Assembly: GCF_000739615.1 (NCBI RefSeq)
Contig: NZ_BATP01000007.1
Coordinates: 186,001-250,000 of the forward strand
Origin: Haloferula sp. BvORR071
Lineage (GTDB): Bacteria > Verrucomicrobiota > Verrucomicrobiia > Verrucomicrobiales > Akkermansiaceae
Direction: 5' to 3'
DNA: 64,000 bases
This document shows, one piece after another, positions 7,256 through 16,174 of this stretch. A program made the position numbers and the translations under genes. A model generated the notes under the pieces. The model saw only the letters and a list, made by a program, of their open reading frames with translations. It was not told the origin of the DNA and did not search any database. Each line of letters begins with the position of its first letter. The first letter of the stretch is position 1.

Positions 7256-10105
7256 TCAGAGGTCGGAGTCGATGAAGCGCCATTGCTGATTGTTACCGCC
7301 GAGATAGGTCCATTGCTGGATGTCCGACCCGGCCGCAGCACTGCCACCGTTGACGTCGAGCGCCATCGTAGGAGCATGCACGGGACTGAGCCTCACGAAG
7401 CCCATACCGGTGGAAGTGAAGGTGAACTTCTGATGGCTGGCCCCAGTGTAGGGTTGAAGCACCGCCTTGGCGCCGTCGGCCGTGCTGGCCCCTTCGATCG
7501 TCAGAGTCAGGCCAGGCTTGCCCGTCGGGTAGATCCTGAACTGTCCGCCGCCAAGATTCTGGGTTGTCCAGCGCTGCCAGTCGCCGCCGCCCCAATACTG
7601 CTGCTCGACCTTGGTGCCGGCACTGTCGCCACGCCCTCGCAGGGCCATCGTAAGGGTCGGGGCATGGCGCGGGATCATGCGGTAGTTGCCGTCGTTGATC
7701 CCGATCAAGTAGGGCTCCCACTTCTCCTCATCACCGGCGAAGTCCTCATACTGGATCACGTCACCGTAGTTGCCGCCCGCGGTATCGGCAGCGAGCAATT
7801 GGTTGGTGCCCTTGTGACGGAGCTTGAGGTAACCATCCCAGGAATTGAGCACATCCCAGCGCTGGGCATCGCCGCCATTCCAAGTCCATTGGATAATCTC
7901 GTTATAGTTCCCTCCGCCATTGTTTTGGACATCCAGGAAGAGATCGGTCGAGCCGTTGCGCTTGAAGCTGTAGGTGCCGTCGCCGTTGCGCTGGGCGATC
8001 CATTGCTGGTTGGTGGCCCCGCTGTAGGCGGAGATGGTGGGCTCATTCCCGGCGGTCAAGTTCGGCGAAGTCAGGGCTTGGTTGAAGCTCTTGTTACGGA
8101 AGGCGTAAATACCCCCGTTCACCAACTGCCTGTAGCCATGGTTGTAAGCTGCGGGAAAATCCACCTTCACATACATGTGGTGCGGCCAGTCGGTCATCAT
8201 CCGGCCGGCGGTGGTGATGGAGATGCCGGATGCGGAATCCGTCCAAGTCTGGCCTTGGGCGAGCGGAGCATTCCCGGTGCCGTCGTTGGTGTTGTTGAAA
8301 TCGAGCACGTGGGAATCCCCGAAGCGCTCGCCGTTCGCGGCGATGATGTAAGCACCCGTGTTGTAGTTGCCCTGCGGCACGCCGTCGCCACGGAACATGA
8401 CCCACAAGTCGAGATCGTTATCGCGGGTGATCTTTAGAACCACGGGCTTGGTCCAGTCGCCCCAGCCATCGAACTGGTTGATGCGGTAGGTACCCGAGTG
8501 AGTGACCGGGACCACCGCAGTATCTGGTAACCAGCCAAGGAGGTTTTTGTAGTAGGCGTTGTAGTCGCTGAAGCCGCTGGTGCCCCAGGCGTTGCCCATT
8601 GGATCGCTGTCGTCGCCGTATTCCACGTGCCAACGGCCACCCGAGAGCGGATCGTTGTCGTTGGACTGCCAAGAGTTTGCGTGGGGCAGCCAGAAGACGT
8701 GGCCGTATTCGTGAATGAGAAGCCGGTCGGACGCATTGCCATTGCACCAGATGGCCCCTCCCCCACCCCAGCCGGCGGCACCGCCACTGACGAAGCCATC
8801 GTGGACGATCGTGCGGCAGGAGAAGCTATCGGGGTTGTAGCCGAGGGCGATGGCGGCGTTGCGCGCATCGTTGAGAATATCGCCCCAGTAGTTGCCATTG
8901 TCGTAGGTGCCCCGGTTGCGCGGCATGCGCAGCACCGGCGTGATAGTCGGCGGCGAAAGCTGCGACTTCCCGTAAGAGAAGCGATTGATCATCCAGCCCA
9001 CGGAGTTGACCTGATCCGTGAGGTACTGCTCGTTGAATCCGTTGTAGGGATAGTCAGGGAAATCGACCCGCATCACGATCATGGTGTTGGTCGCCTGGGT
9101 CAGCCACGCGGGCGGCCTGCCCGGATAGTCGGCGCTGCCATTCACCCCGCTGGAGGAAAGTGAGCGCGGCTGGTCTGCATCCGCCGTGATTGCCTGGACC
9201 GCACTGGGAGCCGACATCATCTGGCGTTCCAGACGCTCCATCCGGGTCTCGAAGTCCTCCGCGCAGAAGGGGCAGCAGAGCTGGTAGCCGTGATTGCCCA
9301 CCAGCATGGTGGGGACTTCCGCCACCGGAGTTTCCTTGGTGACGGGATCGGGTGGGACCACGGTGACACCGCCGGTCACGACGCATTCCTCGGTGGTTTC
9401 AGCGGCGCTTTCACCTGCCTCCATCTTCCGCACCGGGCTGTCCAGGATAGCTAGCTGGCCATCGAGCGTGATGCCGTGGATCGAGATGTCCTTCAGCGAG
9501 GGAGTCAAAGCACGGTCGCCATAGCGGTAGGCTTGGAAAGTCCGTCCGCCGACGTGGGCCTGCTCGATGGTCGGGATCACCTTGTTCTCGCCCGGGCCGG
9601 CGATGCCCATCACACGGAAAACATCGCCGCGATCGGAGACCCGCTCCTCAAGCAAATCCTGCACGGCTTGCGGCAGTTGCTGGCGAACGATGACCGGCGG
9701 CGTGTTCGCGATCGCCTCGCGGGGATTGTCGCGGATGAGTTGGACCATCAGCTCACGGCGGGCCTTAGCCAACCCGACGCCCTCGGCGCTCATGCTGGAA
9801 CGAGCCCCGGGGGCCGCATCGAGATACTTGCGGGACCATGCGGCGAAGGACGCGAGTTCGGCGCGCGGGGAAACTTCCCAGGTGCTGCCGAAGAGCTCGC
9901 GATCGGGCACATGCTTCTCAAGCTTGCCTTGGGCCAGCACCGGCCCCGTTGCATCCGCTATGGCGGGGACGGCTGGACTGGCGGGAGAAGTGGAGGTGGA
10001 AACAGCATCCACTGGTGGGCGCTGCGAGATCCACCAACTGATTGCGGTCGCTGACACTCCGACGGCCAGGAGGAGGGCGACGAGTCTTGGGTTTGATCGC
10101 TTCAT
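7256..10105 (-). CDS. Secreted M6-like zinc metallopeptidase with ricin-type beta-trefoil repeats
   Basis: The 949-residue protein has an N-terminal hydrophobic anchor or signal (LVALLLAVGVSATAISWWIS) and a long pro-region. The zinc motif HEYGH is at H465-H469, followed by LPHANSW and a Met-turn-like DSDPMGNAWG. This is the gluzincin/metzincin-type arrangement of the M6 (immune-inhibitor-A-like) group. Residues about 655-945 hold two beta-trefoil lectin regions with repeated NQQW, AQRW, EKWEP, WQRW and NQQWRF signatures, which usually bind sugars. A CCPFC motif near residue 275 is unusual for the family. It probably degrades glycosylated extracellular protein together with the LamG protein encoded just downstream; that pairing is inference. 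Confidence 0.82.
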   Translation of the reverse strand: MKRSNPRLVALLLAVGVSATAISWWISQRPPVDAVSTSTSPASPAVPAIADATGPVLAQGKLEKHVPDRELFGSTWEVSPRAELASFAAWSRKYLDAAPGARSSMSAEGVGLAKARRELMVQLIRDNPREAIANTPPVIVRQQLPQAVQDLLEERVSDRGDVFRVMGIAGPGENKVIPTIEQAHVGGRTFQAYRYGDRALTPSLKDISIHGITLDGQLAILDSPVRKMEAGESAAETTEECVVTGGVTVVPPDPVTKETPVAEVPTMLVGNHGYQLCCPFCAEDFETRMERLERQMMSAPSAVQAITADADQPRSLSSSGVNGSADYPGRPPAWLTQATNTMIVMRVDFPDYPYNGFNEQYLTDQVNSVGWMINRFSYGKSQLSPPTITPVLRMPRNRGTYDNGNYWGDILNDARNAAIALGYNPDSFSCRTIVHDGFVSGGAAGWGGGGAIWCNGNASDRLLIHEYGHVFWLPHANSWQSNDNDPLSGGRWHVEYGDDSDPMGNAWGTSGFSDYNAYYKNLLGWLPDTAVVPVTHSGTYRINQFDGWGDWTKPVVLKITRDNDLDLWVMFRGDGVPQGNYNTGAYIIAANGERFGDSHVLDFNNTNDGTGNAPLAQGQTWTDSASGISITTAGRMMTDWPHHMYVKVDFPAAYNHGYRQLVNGGIYAFRNKSFNQALTSPNLTAGNEPTISAYSGATNQQWIAQRNGDGTYSFKRNGSTDLFLDVQNNGGGNYNEIIQWTWNGGDAQRWDVLNSWDGYLKLRHKGTNQLLAADTAGGNYGDVIQYEDFAGDEEKWEPYLIGINDGNYRMIPRHAPTLTMALRGRGDSAGTKVEQQYWGGGDWQRWTTQNLGGGQFRIYPTGKPGLTLTIEGASTADGAKAVLQPYTGASHQKFTFTSTGMGFVRLSPVHAPTMALDVNGGSAAAGSDIQQWTYLGGNNQQWRFIDSDL

Positions 10106-10454
10106 GATCGGCTACGATGAAGTCCGCAACCCCGCGAGGCAGGCAGGCGCTACTACTCCAAAGGCAGTGGCAATCCGCGTGGGGGAGGACTCGACTTGGG
10201 TTCGGCTATTGGAGGCGCTTGGGACGCCCCCATATGCACGAAATCATAGCATGGCGGGTGCTTGTAAGGATCTACGCCTATTGGTATGATTACGACACAA
10301 CAGCACAGTCGGATGTCATACAGGAATGGCGCGATCCGCAGCCTAACAATGGCCCCGAAGCTTGATACTACAGCGAAAATTTATTTCACACGGCTGGCAG
10401 GAATCCTTTCCTAGGAGTGCTCCGAATGCGCATTATTCCGTATCGGGCAAGCCC
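10106..10454. other. Intergenic region without a supported gene
   Basis: These 349 bases lie upstream of the metallopeptidase gene (minus strand) and downstream of the small basic ORF. The middle (about 10270-10420) is richer in A and T than the surroundings and probably holds the promoter for the metallopeptidase-LamG operon, though I cannot name a convincing -35/-10 pair. Short plus-strand ORFs here show no family or codon signature and were not called. Confidence 0.5.
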
Positions 10455-10598
10455 TCAGCGCGGGCGCAGGATCAGGACCGAGGACTTCTTCACGCGGTAG
10501 ATCACCATTGGCTTCGGCGGGGCCCTGGCGGCGTGCTTAGCCAAAAAAGATGTCACTTTTCGGAAGGCAGCGGCGGATATATGGAGGCGACTCATCAT
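10455..10598 (-). CDS. Small basic protein (46-47 residues), unrecognised
   Basis: On the minus strand an AGGAG ribosome-binding site directly precedes two adjacent ATG codons (10598 and 10595); the spacing favours the second. The product begins MMSRLHISAAAFRKVTSF and ends VKKSSVLILRPR. It contains about 12 Lys/Arg, almost no acidic residues, and a PPKP turn. The stop is at 10455-10457. It lies downstream of two hairpins that follow the DUF1501 gene, with the second hairpin in its leader. No homologue is recognised. The good ribosome-binding site is the main support, and a chance ORF cannot be excluded. Confidence 0.45.
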   Translation of the reverse strand: MMSRLHISAAAFRKVTSFLAKHAARAPPKPMVIYRVKKSSVLILRPR

Positions 10599-10615
10599 TC
10601 TCCTGCCATGACAAT

Positions 10616-10653
10616 CCCCGGCTCATGCTTGCCTCAGCGGGCATGAGCCGGGG
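10616..10653 (-). promoter_or_regulatory. 13-bp perfect hairpin in the leader of the small basic ORF
   Basis: ccccggctcatgc at 10616-10628 is the exact reverse complement of gcatgagccgggg at 10641-10653, with a 12-base loop. In the minus-strand direction it comes after the T-tract of the DUF1501 terminator and about a dozen bases before the AGGAG site of the small ORF. It could be a second terminator or a leader structure affecting that ORF. Confidence 0.55.
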
Positions 10654-10695
10654 GCAAAAACACAAAGCGCGTGTCCCCTGGCGGAGACACGCGCT
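10654..10695 (-). terminator. Rho-independent terminator of the DUF1549-DUF1501 operon
   Basis: On the minus strand agcgcgtgtc (10695-10686) pairs perfectly with gacacgcgct (10675-10666) across a ten-base loop, followed at once by ttgtgttttt (10665-10656). It lies 23 bases after the DUF1501 stop codon, in the correct orientation. Confidence 0.8.
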
Positions 10696-10717
10696 GTGAA
10701 ATGATCGAAACCCCGGG

Positions 10718-12019
10718 TCAGGCGAAGAGGTCCGCTACGGGGACGCCCTTGTCGGCGAACTTGAAGGGGCGGCCCGAGGGCGACATGACGGTCAGGTCAT
10801 GCGGCACGCCGAGGGCGTAGGCGATGGTGGCATTGAAGTCCTGCGGGGTCACCGGCTTGTCCTTCACGCGGGCACCGCTCGGATCGGTCTCGCCATACTT
10901 GAAGCCACCCTTCACACCGCCACCTGCCAGCAGGCAGGAGAAGGCAGCCGGGTGGTGGTCGCGGCCGTCGTTGTGCTCGCTCTTGATTTCCGGCGTGCGG
11001 CCGAACTCGGTGGCCACGACGACCAGCGTGTCCTTCAGCATACCGCGCTTCTCAAGGTCCTTGAGCAGACCGGCATAGGCACCGTCGAGCTCCTTGCAGC
11101 GGGCTTCCACCGACTTGAAGTTGTCGTAGTGGGTGTCCCAGCCGCCGAGCTGGACTTCCACGAAGCGCACGCCGTGCTCCACCAGGCGGCGGGCCAGCAT
11201 GCAGCCCTGGGCGAAGCGGCCTTCGCCGTAGATGGCGCGGGTCGAGGCGGGCTCGTCATTGATATTGAAGGCCTTCAGGTCCTTGCTGTTCATCAGCTTG
11301 ATCGCTTCCTGATAAAGCTCCTCGTAGGACTTCACATCGGCGTTCTGATACTTGCCGTGGAATTGCTTATTGAGGCGATCCGCCAAGGCCAGGCGGGCGT
11401 CGAAGTCGGTTTGAGAAACGGCGGCCGGACGCTTGGAATCCTGCAGGCCCTCGGTCGGGCTGCCGATCGGAGCGGCTGAGAACTTCGCGCCGAAGAAACC
11501 GCCGCCGGAATACTCCGCGGAGGAGTCGATCGCCACGTAACCCGGGATCTCCGGATTGAGACGACCGCCCAGCTTCATGACCCAGGCGCCGATCGAAGGA
11601 TGCTTCACCGTGCCACGCATGTCGTAGCTGGTGTGCATGATGTAGGTGCCCTGCTCGTGCGCGCCCTGGCGGGAAGACATCGAGTTCACCACGCAGACCT
11701 TGTCCATGACCTCCGCGGTCTTGGGCAGCCACTTGCCGACCATAATGTCGGTGGCCTTGGTCGGGATGACTTCGGTCTTGCCCATCACTTCCTTCTTCTT
11801 CTTGGGATCGAAGGTGTCCAGATGGCTCATGCCGCCGGACATGAAGAGATAGATGACGCTCTTCGCCTTGGCCGTGGCAGCAGGCGCAGTGCCCGCGGCT
11901 CCGGCGATGCTCGAACCGAGCATCGGGAACAGATTCACGCCGAGATACATCTTGGCGGCATTCGAGATGAAGCTGCGGCGGGTCAGCTCGTCAAAGCGGT
12001 TGAAATCCGAGGAATTCAT
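10718..12019 (-). CDS. DUF1501 domain-containing exported protein
   Basis: The 433-residue protein has a twin-arginine-like N-terminus (TRRSFIS at 13-19, then a hydrophobic stretch ending near AGAAG), suggesting Tat export. It shows the DUF1501 alkaline-phosphatase-superfamily features MSGGMSHLDTFDPK, QLGGWDTHYDNF, VVATEFGRTPEI and GRDHHPAAFSCLLAGGGVKG. DUF1501 genes are abundant in Planctomycetes and Verrucomicrobia, nearly always next to a DUF1549/DUF1553 partner as here. The biochemical role is not established; a part in polysaccharide or sulfated-glycan use is often suggested. It starts 23 bases after the DUF1549 gene and ends before a clear terminator, so the pair is one transcript. Confidence 0.93.
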   Translation of the reverse strand: MNSSDFNRFDELTRRSFISNAAKMYLGVNLFPMLGSSIAGAAGTAPAATAKAKSVIYLFMSGGMSHLDTFDPKKKKEVMGKTEVIPTKATDIMVGKWLPKTAEVMDKVCVVNSMSSRQGAHEQGTYIMHTSYDMRGTVKHPSIGAWVMKLGGRLNPEIPGYVAIDSSAEYSGGGFFGAKFSAAPIGSPTEGLQDSKRPAAVSQTDFDARLALADRLNKQFHGKYQNADVKSYEELYQEAIKLMNSKDLKAFNINDEPASTRAIYGEGRFAQGCMLARRLVEHGVRFVEVQLGGWDTHYDNFKSVEARCKELDGAYAGLLKDLEKRGMLKDTLVVVATEFGRTPEIKSEHNDGRDHHPAAFSCLLAGGGVKGGFKYGETDPSGARVKDKPVTPQDFNATIAYALGVPHDLTVMSPSGRPFKFADKGVPVADLFA

Positions 12020-12042
12020 GATTTCGGAAGGGGTAACTGGGT

Positions 12043-13962
12043 TTATTGCAGGAACAGGAATTCAGAAGACATCACGAGGGCAGAGACGATATTGCGGACC
12101 CCGTTCTCCTTGGATCGCTTCAGCTCGTCCTTCATCCAGCCCATCTCCTCGGTGCTAGGAGTGCGGTTGAGGATGGTCACGTAGAGGCGGCGGACCTTCT
12201 CCTCATCGGTAGTAGCACCTTCGAGGCTCTTGTAGAGGGCCGCGCCGGTGTTGTTCACGAGTTGGTTCTGGACGAAGCCATTCATCAGCGAGAGCACCTG
12301 GCCAACGTTCGGCTCGCGGCTCGAGCCATCGACCACCACGCGGTCGGACTGGCCGAAGAGGTAGAGCAGGTGCTCGCGCGGTGCCGGGCTCGGCAGCTCG
12401 GAAGCGCGGACGGCGGCATCCTTGCCATAGCGGTTGACCTTGCCGGACATGCCCATCATGTCGCTATTGCTGCTGCTACCGCTGGCACCGCCGGTGCGGA
12501 CCTCGCCGAGGAGCTTGTTGAAGTAGTCGCGGACCTTCTCTTCGCTATCGAGGGCCAGCACCTCCTTGGAGACCTGGACCATGTTCTTCTTCCCGACCAG
12601 GACCGGCTTGTTGTTCACGTAGATCCGGTCGTCGAGGCTGCGCCGCGGGAGCTTGTCCGGATCGCCGCCTGCCAGGGTGATGAGTGAATCCCAGAGCTGC
12701 TCGGCCGAAAGGCGGGTGAGCTGGCGACCGTGGAAGTCATCGCCGCCCGGAACCGAGGACGGCTGCGGGTTCGGCACGAACTGGAAGGTCTTGGTATTGA
12801 GCAGGACCTTCTGGAAAGCATTCAGATCGTAGTCGAGCTCGACCATCAGGCTGATCAGACCCGCCATCAGCTCGGGGCTCTGCAGATCCTTGGTCGGCTT
12901 GTATTCGTCGGCGGGCTCGTAGACGCCGCGGCCCATGACCCGCTTCCACATGCGGTTGGCGGCCACGGAGGCAAATTGCTCACCGGTCTTGGTGGTGACC
13001 CAGTCGGCCAGCTCCTTGCGGCCATCGCCCTTGTCGTGCTTCTCCGACATGCGGACCGTCTTGCCGAAGGGAGTCTTGGCCCCGATCATTTCGCCGGGGG
13101 TGCCATCGCGGTATTGGTAGTCGCTCGGCAGGGCGATCTTGCCCTCGCCGGTACCACCGAGGCTCAGGCCGTAAACGCCATCCCACATCACCTGGGCGAC
13201 CTCGTAGTCGACCGAGTTGCGCTTGGTGGCATCGCCCAGCTCGTCCCAGAGATCCTTCATCAGGTTCTGGCGATAGGAATTCTGCCCTGCCGTGAAGGCG
13301 GCGAGTTCGAAGAATTCGTGGCGCTCGGTGCTCTTGTTGAAGGGATCATCGTGGCACTGCGCGCACTCCATCCGCGAGCCGAGGAAGACGCGCATCGAGT
13401 TCGCGAGATTGTCCAGCGGCATGCCGCGGTCGCGGGTGTAGTAGCCCACCGCCGCAGTATTGGGATCCCAGCCGTCGCCCACGGAAGCCAGGAGCGCATT
13501 GGTGAACTGATCCCAATGCATGTTGTTCTCCAGCGCGGTGCGGACCCAGTTGCGATAGGGTTCGAAATTGCCCTGGAAGCCCGGGCGGCTATCGGTCACC
13601 CGCAGCAGGTCGAAGGCCCAGTTGGTCATCGTGCTGGAATAACCCTTCGACTTCATCAGATAGTCGATCAACTGGGTGCGCTTGGCGGGATCCTCAATCT
13701 CCAGGAAAGCCCGGGCCTCTTCGCCGGTCGGGATGCGGCCGATGGCCACCAGGAAGGCGCGGCGCAGGAAGGTCGCGTCATCGGTCACCGCCGGCACATC
13801 CAGCTTCTGGCGCTTGTACCAAGCAGCTACGTTGGAATCGATGGCGAAGGCGGCCTTCTTGATGAAGGCGGGGTCGTCCGCTTTGGCGGGTTTTTCCGCC
13901 GCGAAGCCGAGGGGTGCGCCAACCGTGAGGCAAGCAGCGACAACGCAAATATGGGCTTTCAT
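12043..13962 (-). CDS. DUF1549 (DUF1549/DUF1553) domain exported protein with CxxCH motif
   Basis: A signal peptide (MKAHICVVAACLTVGAPLGF, cleavage after AAA/AE) opens a 639-residue protein. The N-terminal DUF1549 region includes RRAFLVAIGRIPTGEEARAF. A CAQCHDDPF motif near residue 199 could bind c-type haem in the periplasm. The DUF1553-like C-terminal half includes ANRMWKRVMGRGVYEP and RLSAEQLWDSLITLAGGDP and ends with MNGFVQNQLVN and the LNRTPSTEEM segment. Length and order match the family. It is the first gene of the two-gene operon with the DUF1501 protein. Its function is unknown; the single haem-like site suggests an electron-transfer or redox role. Confidence 0.92.
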   Translation of the reverse strand: MKAHICVVAACLTVGAPLGFAAEKPAKADDPAFIKKAAFAIDSNVAAWYKRQKLDVPAVTDDATFLRRAFLVAIGRIPTGEEARAFLEIEDPAKRTQLIDYLMKSKGYSSTMTNWAFDLLRVTDSRPGFQGNFEPYRNWVRTALENNMHWDQFTNALLASVGDGWDPNTAAVGYYTRDRGMPLDNLANSMRVFLGSRMECAQCHDDPFNKSTERHEFFELAAFTAGQNSYRQNLMKDLWDELGDATKRNSVDYEVAQVMWDGVYGLSLGGTGEGKIALPSDYQYRDGTPGEMIGAKTPFGKTVRMSEKHDKGDGRKELADWVTTKTGEQFASVAANRMWKRVMGRGVYEPADEYKPTKDLQSPELMAGLISLMVELDYDLNAFQKVLLNTKTFQFVPNPQPSSVPGGDDFHGRQLTRLSAEQLWDSLITLAGGDPDKLPRRSLDDRIYVNNKPVLVGKKNMVQVSKEVLALDSEEKVRDYFNKLLGEVRTGGASGSSSNSDMMGMSGKVNRYGKDAAVRASELPSPAPREHLLYLFGQSDRVVVDGSSREPNVGQVLSLMNGFVQNQLVNNTGAALYKSLEGATTDEEKVRRLYVTILNRTPSTEEMGWMKDELKRSKENGVRNIVSALVMSSEFLFLQ

Positions 13963-14542
13963 GGGTTTAGTCTGATAATCTAGGCAGGGCTCAGGAATGC
14001 GTCAACCAGCCAGCCGGACAACAGTTGCGCTCCAGCAAAACCCTACCGCCGAAACAAACGCTGTCTTACATCTTTCGTTTGAGATGCCAAGCAAAGTCGA
14101 GGCGGCAAACGGAGCGTCACGGTTGCGCAGCAATTGATGGTTTTTGGGAGGAAATACCCAAAAGGAGCGAGCCGGGGCCAAGGCATGCCCCAAGCAAGCC
14201 CCTCACTGAAGAAAACGGCGTGCTATGCCGCCGGTTTCAAGCAGGTCCCGATCGAAATTGGGGGCTTTCCACTGCCGGGTGCCTGGCCTTCCGGCAAGCG
14301 GGAGGTGGGAAGAAAGCGAACTCCGCCTACACTGACTTCCGGAATAACAGTTCTTGCTTCCCTAGATTCCGCATCTCACAGAAGCCGACCCAAGTCATCT
14401 TGGTTTCGAATTTCAGATTATATCGAATGTCACCCTATGATGGCGCCCACATTTGGGACAAATGAAACGCAAGAGCAGGTCTGGCAAAATAGTGGGTCAG
14501 AATCCGGCGAGGGATTTTTTGCAACACCTGGAAATTAGAACG
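13963..14542. other. Non-coding or decayed region before the tandem paralogue block
   Basis: These 580 bases lie between the divergent DUF1549 gene and the first paralogue. The sequence is lower in GC than the neighbours. It contains overlapping open frames on both strands (for example 14025-14465 plus) with cysteine- and serine-rich translations that look like chance ORFs. No transposase, tRNA or repeat shared with the rest of the block was found. It may be a decayed gene or the integration point of the block. Confidence 0.4.
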
Positions 14543-15304
14543 ATGGCCAAGTTTTCCAAGATCATCCTTTTCTTCATCACCATCCAAGCAGCTATAGGCA
14601 GCCCAATCGCAGATCTGAGCAATGACGATCTGCTCAAGGGGCTCAACGGGTGGCAGGTGGGTTATAGTGAAGAGGCACTCCGAACCGAACTCAACGGAGA
14701 AAACGCTGCCAATCTCGTGAAAAGATGCATGGAAGACGAAGGCCTACGAAAAACACTTACCGCATTTCCTGAATACATCACCGACCAAGCTCTAAAGGAC
14801 GAGGTGATAGAGTTCGTTCTGACAGAGCCACGAGTTTGGTTGGCCGACGAAATCACCCATCCGGACAAATACGCTTGGATGCAGGCCGATTATTTCGCGA
14901 GCAATGGTCTCCGTGAGGCTTTCCGACTCGAAGAAAATGCTCCCGAGCTTTCACAACTGCAGAAAGCACTCATGGCAAAATCGTCCCGAGTGCTGATTGC
15001 AAATCTCCACCACGACCTAACCAGCCTGAGCGAAGGGGAGAGAATTCGCGGTACGCCTGAAATGAACGCCGCAGTCGAAGATCTGCGCCAGATTCTTGCG
15101 GGAGCAAAGCCTTCAAAGCTGGCGAGCCGGAAAGAAGCCCAATCCAATTCTGCGATCAGTTCTCCAAATCCGTCCAGTAGCCCATCCCCCGGACAAAGCG
15201 AAACTGGCCACGCAGGCGGAAGGAGCATGGTCTGGATCTCCGCCGCTTCGGCGCTGCTGCTGGGAATCGCGGGGTTCTTCGCTTTCCGGAGGAAGGCGGC
15301 GTGA
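14543..15304 (+). CDS. Exported, C-terminally anchored protein, tandem paralogue A1
   Basis: The ATG at 14543 gives a signal peptide (MAKFSKIILFFITIQAAIGS) and 253 residues; the longer frame from 14453 lacks one. The mature part begins with IADLSNDDLLKGLNG and is predicted mostly helical. A Ser/Pro-rich linker (about 195-225) leads to a C-terminal hydrophobic segment (VWISAASALLLGIAGFFAF) ending RRKAA. I recognise no domain. The signal peptide, linker, hydrophobic helix and basic end resemble a sorting or membrane-anchor tail. Its last ~230 bases are nearly identical to paralogue A2 (16580), whereas the N-terminal half has diverged. Confidence 0.75.
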   Translation: MAKFSKIILFFITIQAAIGSPIADLSNDDLLKGLNGWQVGYSEEALRTELNGENAANLVKRCMEDEGLRKTLTAFPEYITDQALKDEVIEFVLTEPRVWLADEITHPDKYAWMQADYFASNGLREAFRLEENAPELSQLQKALMAKSSRVLIANLHHDLTSLSEGERIRGTPEMNAAVEDLRQILAGAKPSKLASRKEAQSNSAISSPNPSSSPSPGQSETGHAGGRSMVWISAASALLLGIAGFFAFRRKAA

Positions 15305-15425
15305 CCGAGGTCATTCCTTAAGCCTTGCAAAGGTGGAACCGGCATCGCTCAGGATGCGGTCGAATTCAAAATCCAAGGACTGACCCCATTGACCTTTCCG
15401 ATACCGCCCAGTTAAGCGATGAATT
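15070..15425 (+). repeat. Direct repeat R1, copy 1 (3' end of A1 plus spacer to B1)
   Basis: This ~355 bp segment recurs at about 17110-17465 with roughly 90 percent or higher identity by eye. It covers the linker and tail codons of A1, the whole 115-bp spacer, and the first bases of B1 (ending atgaattcat). The spacer includes aatccaaggactgacccc (15370-15387). Confidence 0.85.
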
Positions 15426-16174
15426 CATACATTTTATTCATATACCTAGTTGTAGGCACGATAAATCCAGCATTTGGCGGAGCAGTCGGTGAACTTAGCG
15501 CCGACGCTCTTGCTGAGGCATTAAATGGAGGACGAGTGGAGGGATACAGCCAAGCGGCGTTAGAGTCCGAGCTAGGAGGTGCGGAAGCCCGCCGATTGGT
15601 CGAAAAATGCGAGGGGGATGACCGACTACGGCAGTTCTTGGTATTTTTTCCCGAGCATATTACTGATAACACCCTCAAAGATGAGGTAATTGGAGTCATC
15701 CTGAGCGAACCCCGAGTTTGGTTGGCGGATGAAAAGTCTAACCCAATGGACAAGGCACCGTGGATGCAATCCAACCATTTCGCCAATCACGGCCTCCGCG
15801 AGGCATTCTTCCTTGGTGAGAATGCCCCCGAAATCGCGGGGATTCGGGATTCTCTACTCAAGAGGTCCACTCGACTGCAAATTAGCAATTTGTTCAGACG
15901 TGTGACCCGATTGGCCCCCGACCAACGTACCCAAGACTCTTCAGAAATGAAGGCAGCGGTTGAAGATTTACGACAGATTCCAGCGGGCCGTGAACCCTCC
16001 AACTTGGCACCCCGGGCGAGCGCCCATTCAACCTCGCCAAGCGTCGCCTCCCCTGAGCGAGGAGAGGCCACCCATGAGGGGAAGCGCGGTATTGTTTGGA
16101 TTCCAGTTGTTTCCGCAGTGCTCCTCGCCGTTGCCGGGTTCTTTGCGTTTCGACGGAAGTCGGCGAAGGCGTGA
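15419..16174 (+). CDS. Exported, C-terminally anchored protein, tandem paralogue B1
   Basis: The 251-residue protein has an N-terminal hydrophobic signal (MNSYILFIYLVVGTINPAFG). The helical middle is homologous to A1 and A2: ELSADALAEALNGGRVEGYS, then LVEKCEGDDRLRQFLVFFPE and EPRVWLADEKS. A low-complexity linker leads to the conserved tail IPVVSAVLLAVAGFFAFRRK. It is the second member of the tandem block and lies 114 bases after A1. Function is unknown. The shared tail and signal mean the product is exported and kept at the membrane or surface. Confidence 0.75.
   Translation: MNSYILFIYLVVGTINPAFGGAVGELSADALAEALNGGRVEGYSQAALESELGGAEARRLVEKCEGDDRLRQFLVFFPEHITDNTLKDEVIGVILSEPRVWLADEKSNPMDKAPWMQSNHFANHGLREAFFLGENAPEIAGIRDSLLKRSTRLQISNLFRRVTRLAPDQRTQDSSEMKAAVEDLRQIPAGREPSNLAPRASAHSTSPSVASPERGEATHEGKRGIVWIPVVSAVLLAVAGFFAFRRKSAKA

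Noticed and set aside
7283-8437. 384-codon plus-strand frame opposite the metallopeptidase
   Set aside because: Antisense shadow of a clear metallopeptidase gene with lectin repeats.
14025-14465. Open frames in the 580-bp gap before paralogue A1
   Set aside because: Cys/Ser-rich, no start signal, no repeat or family match; described as a non-coding region instead.
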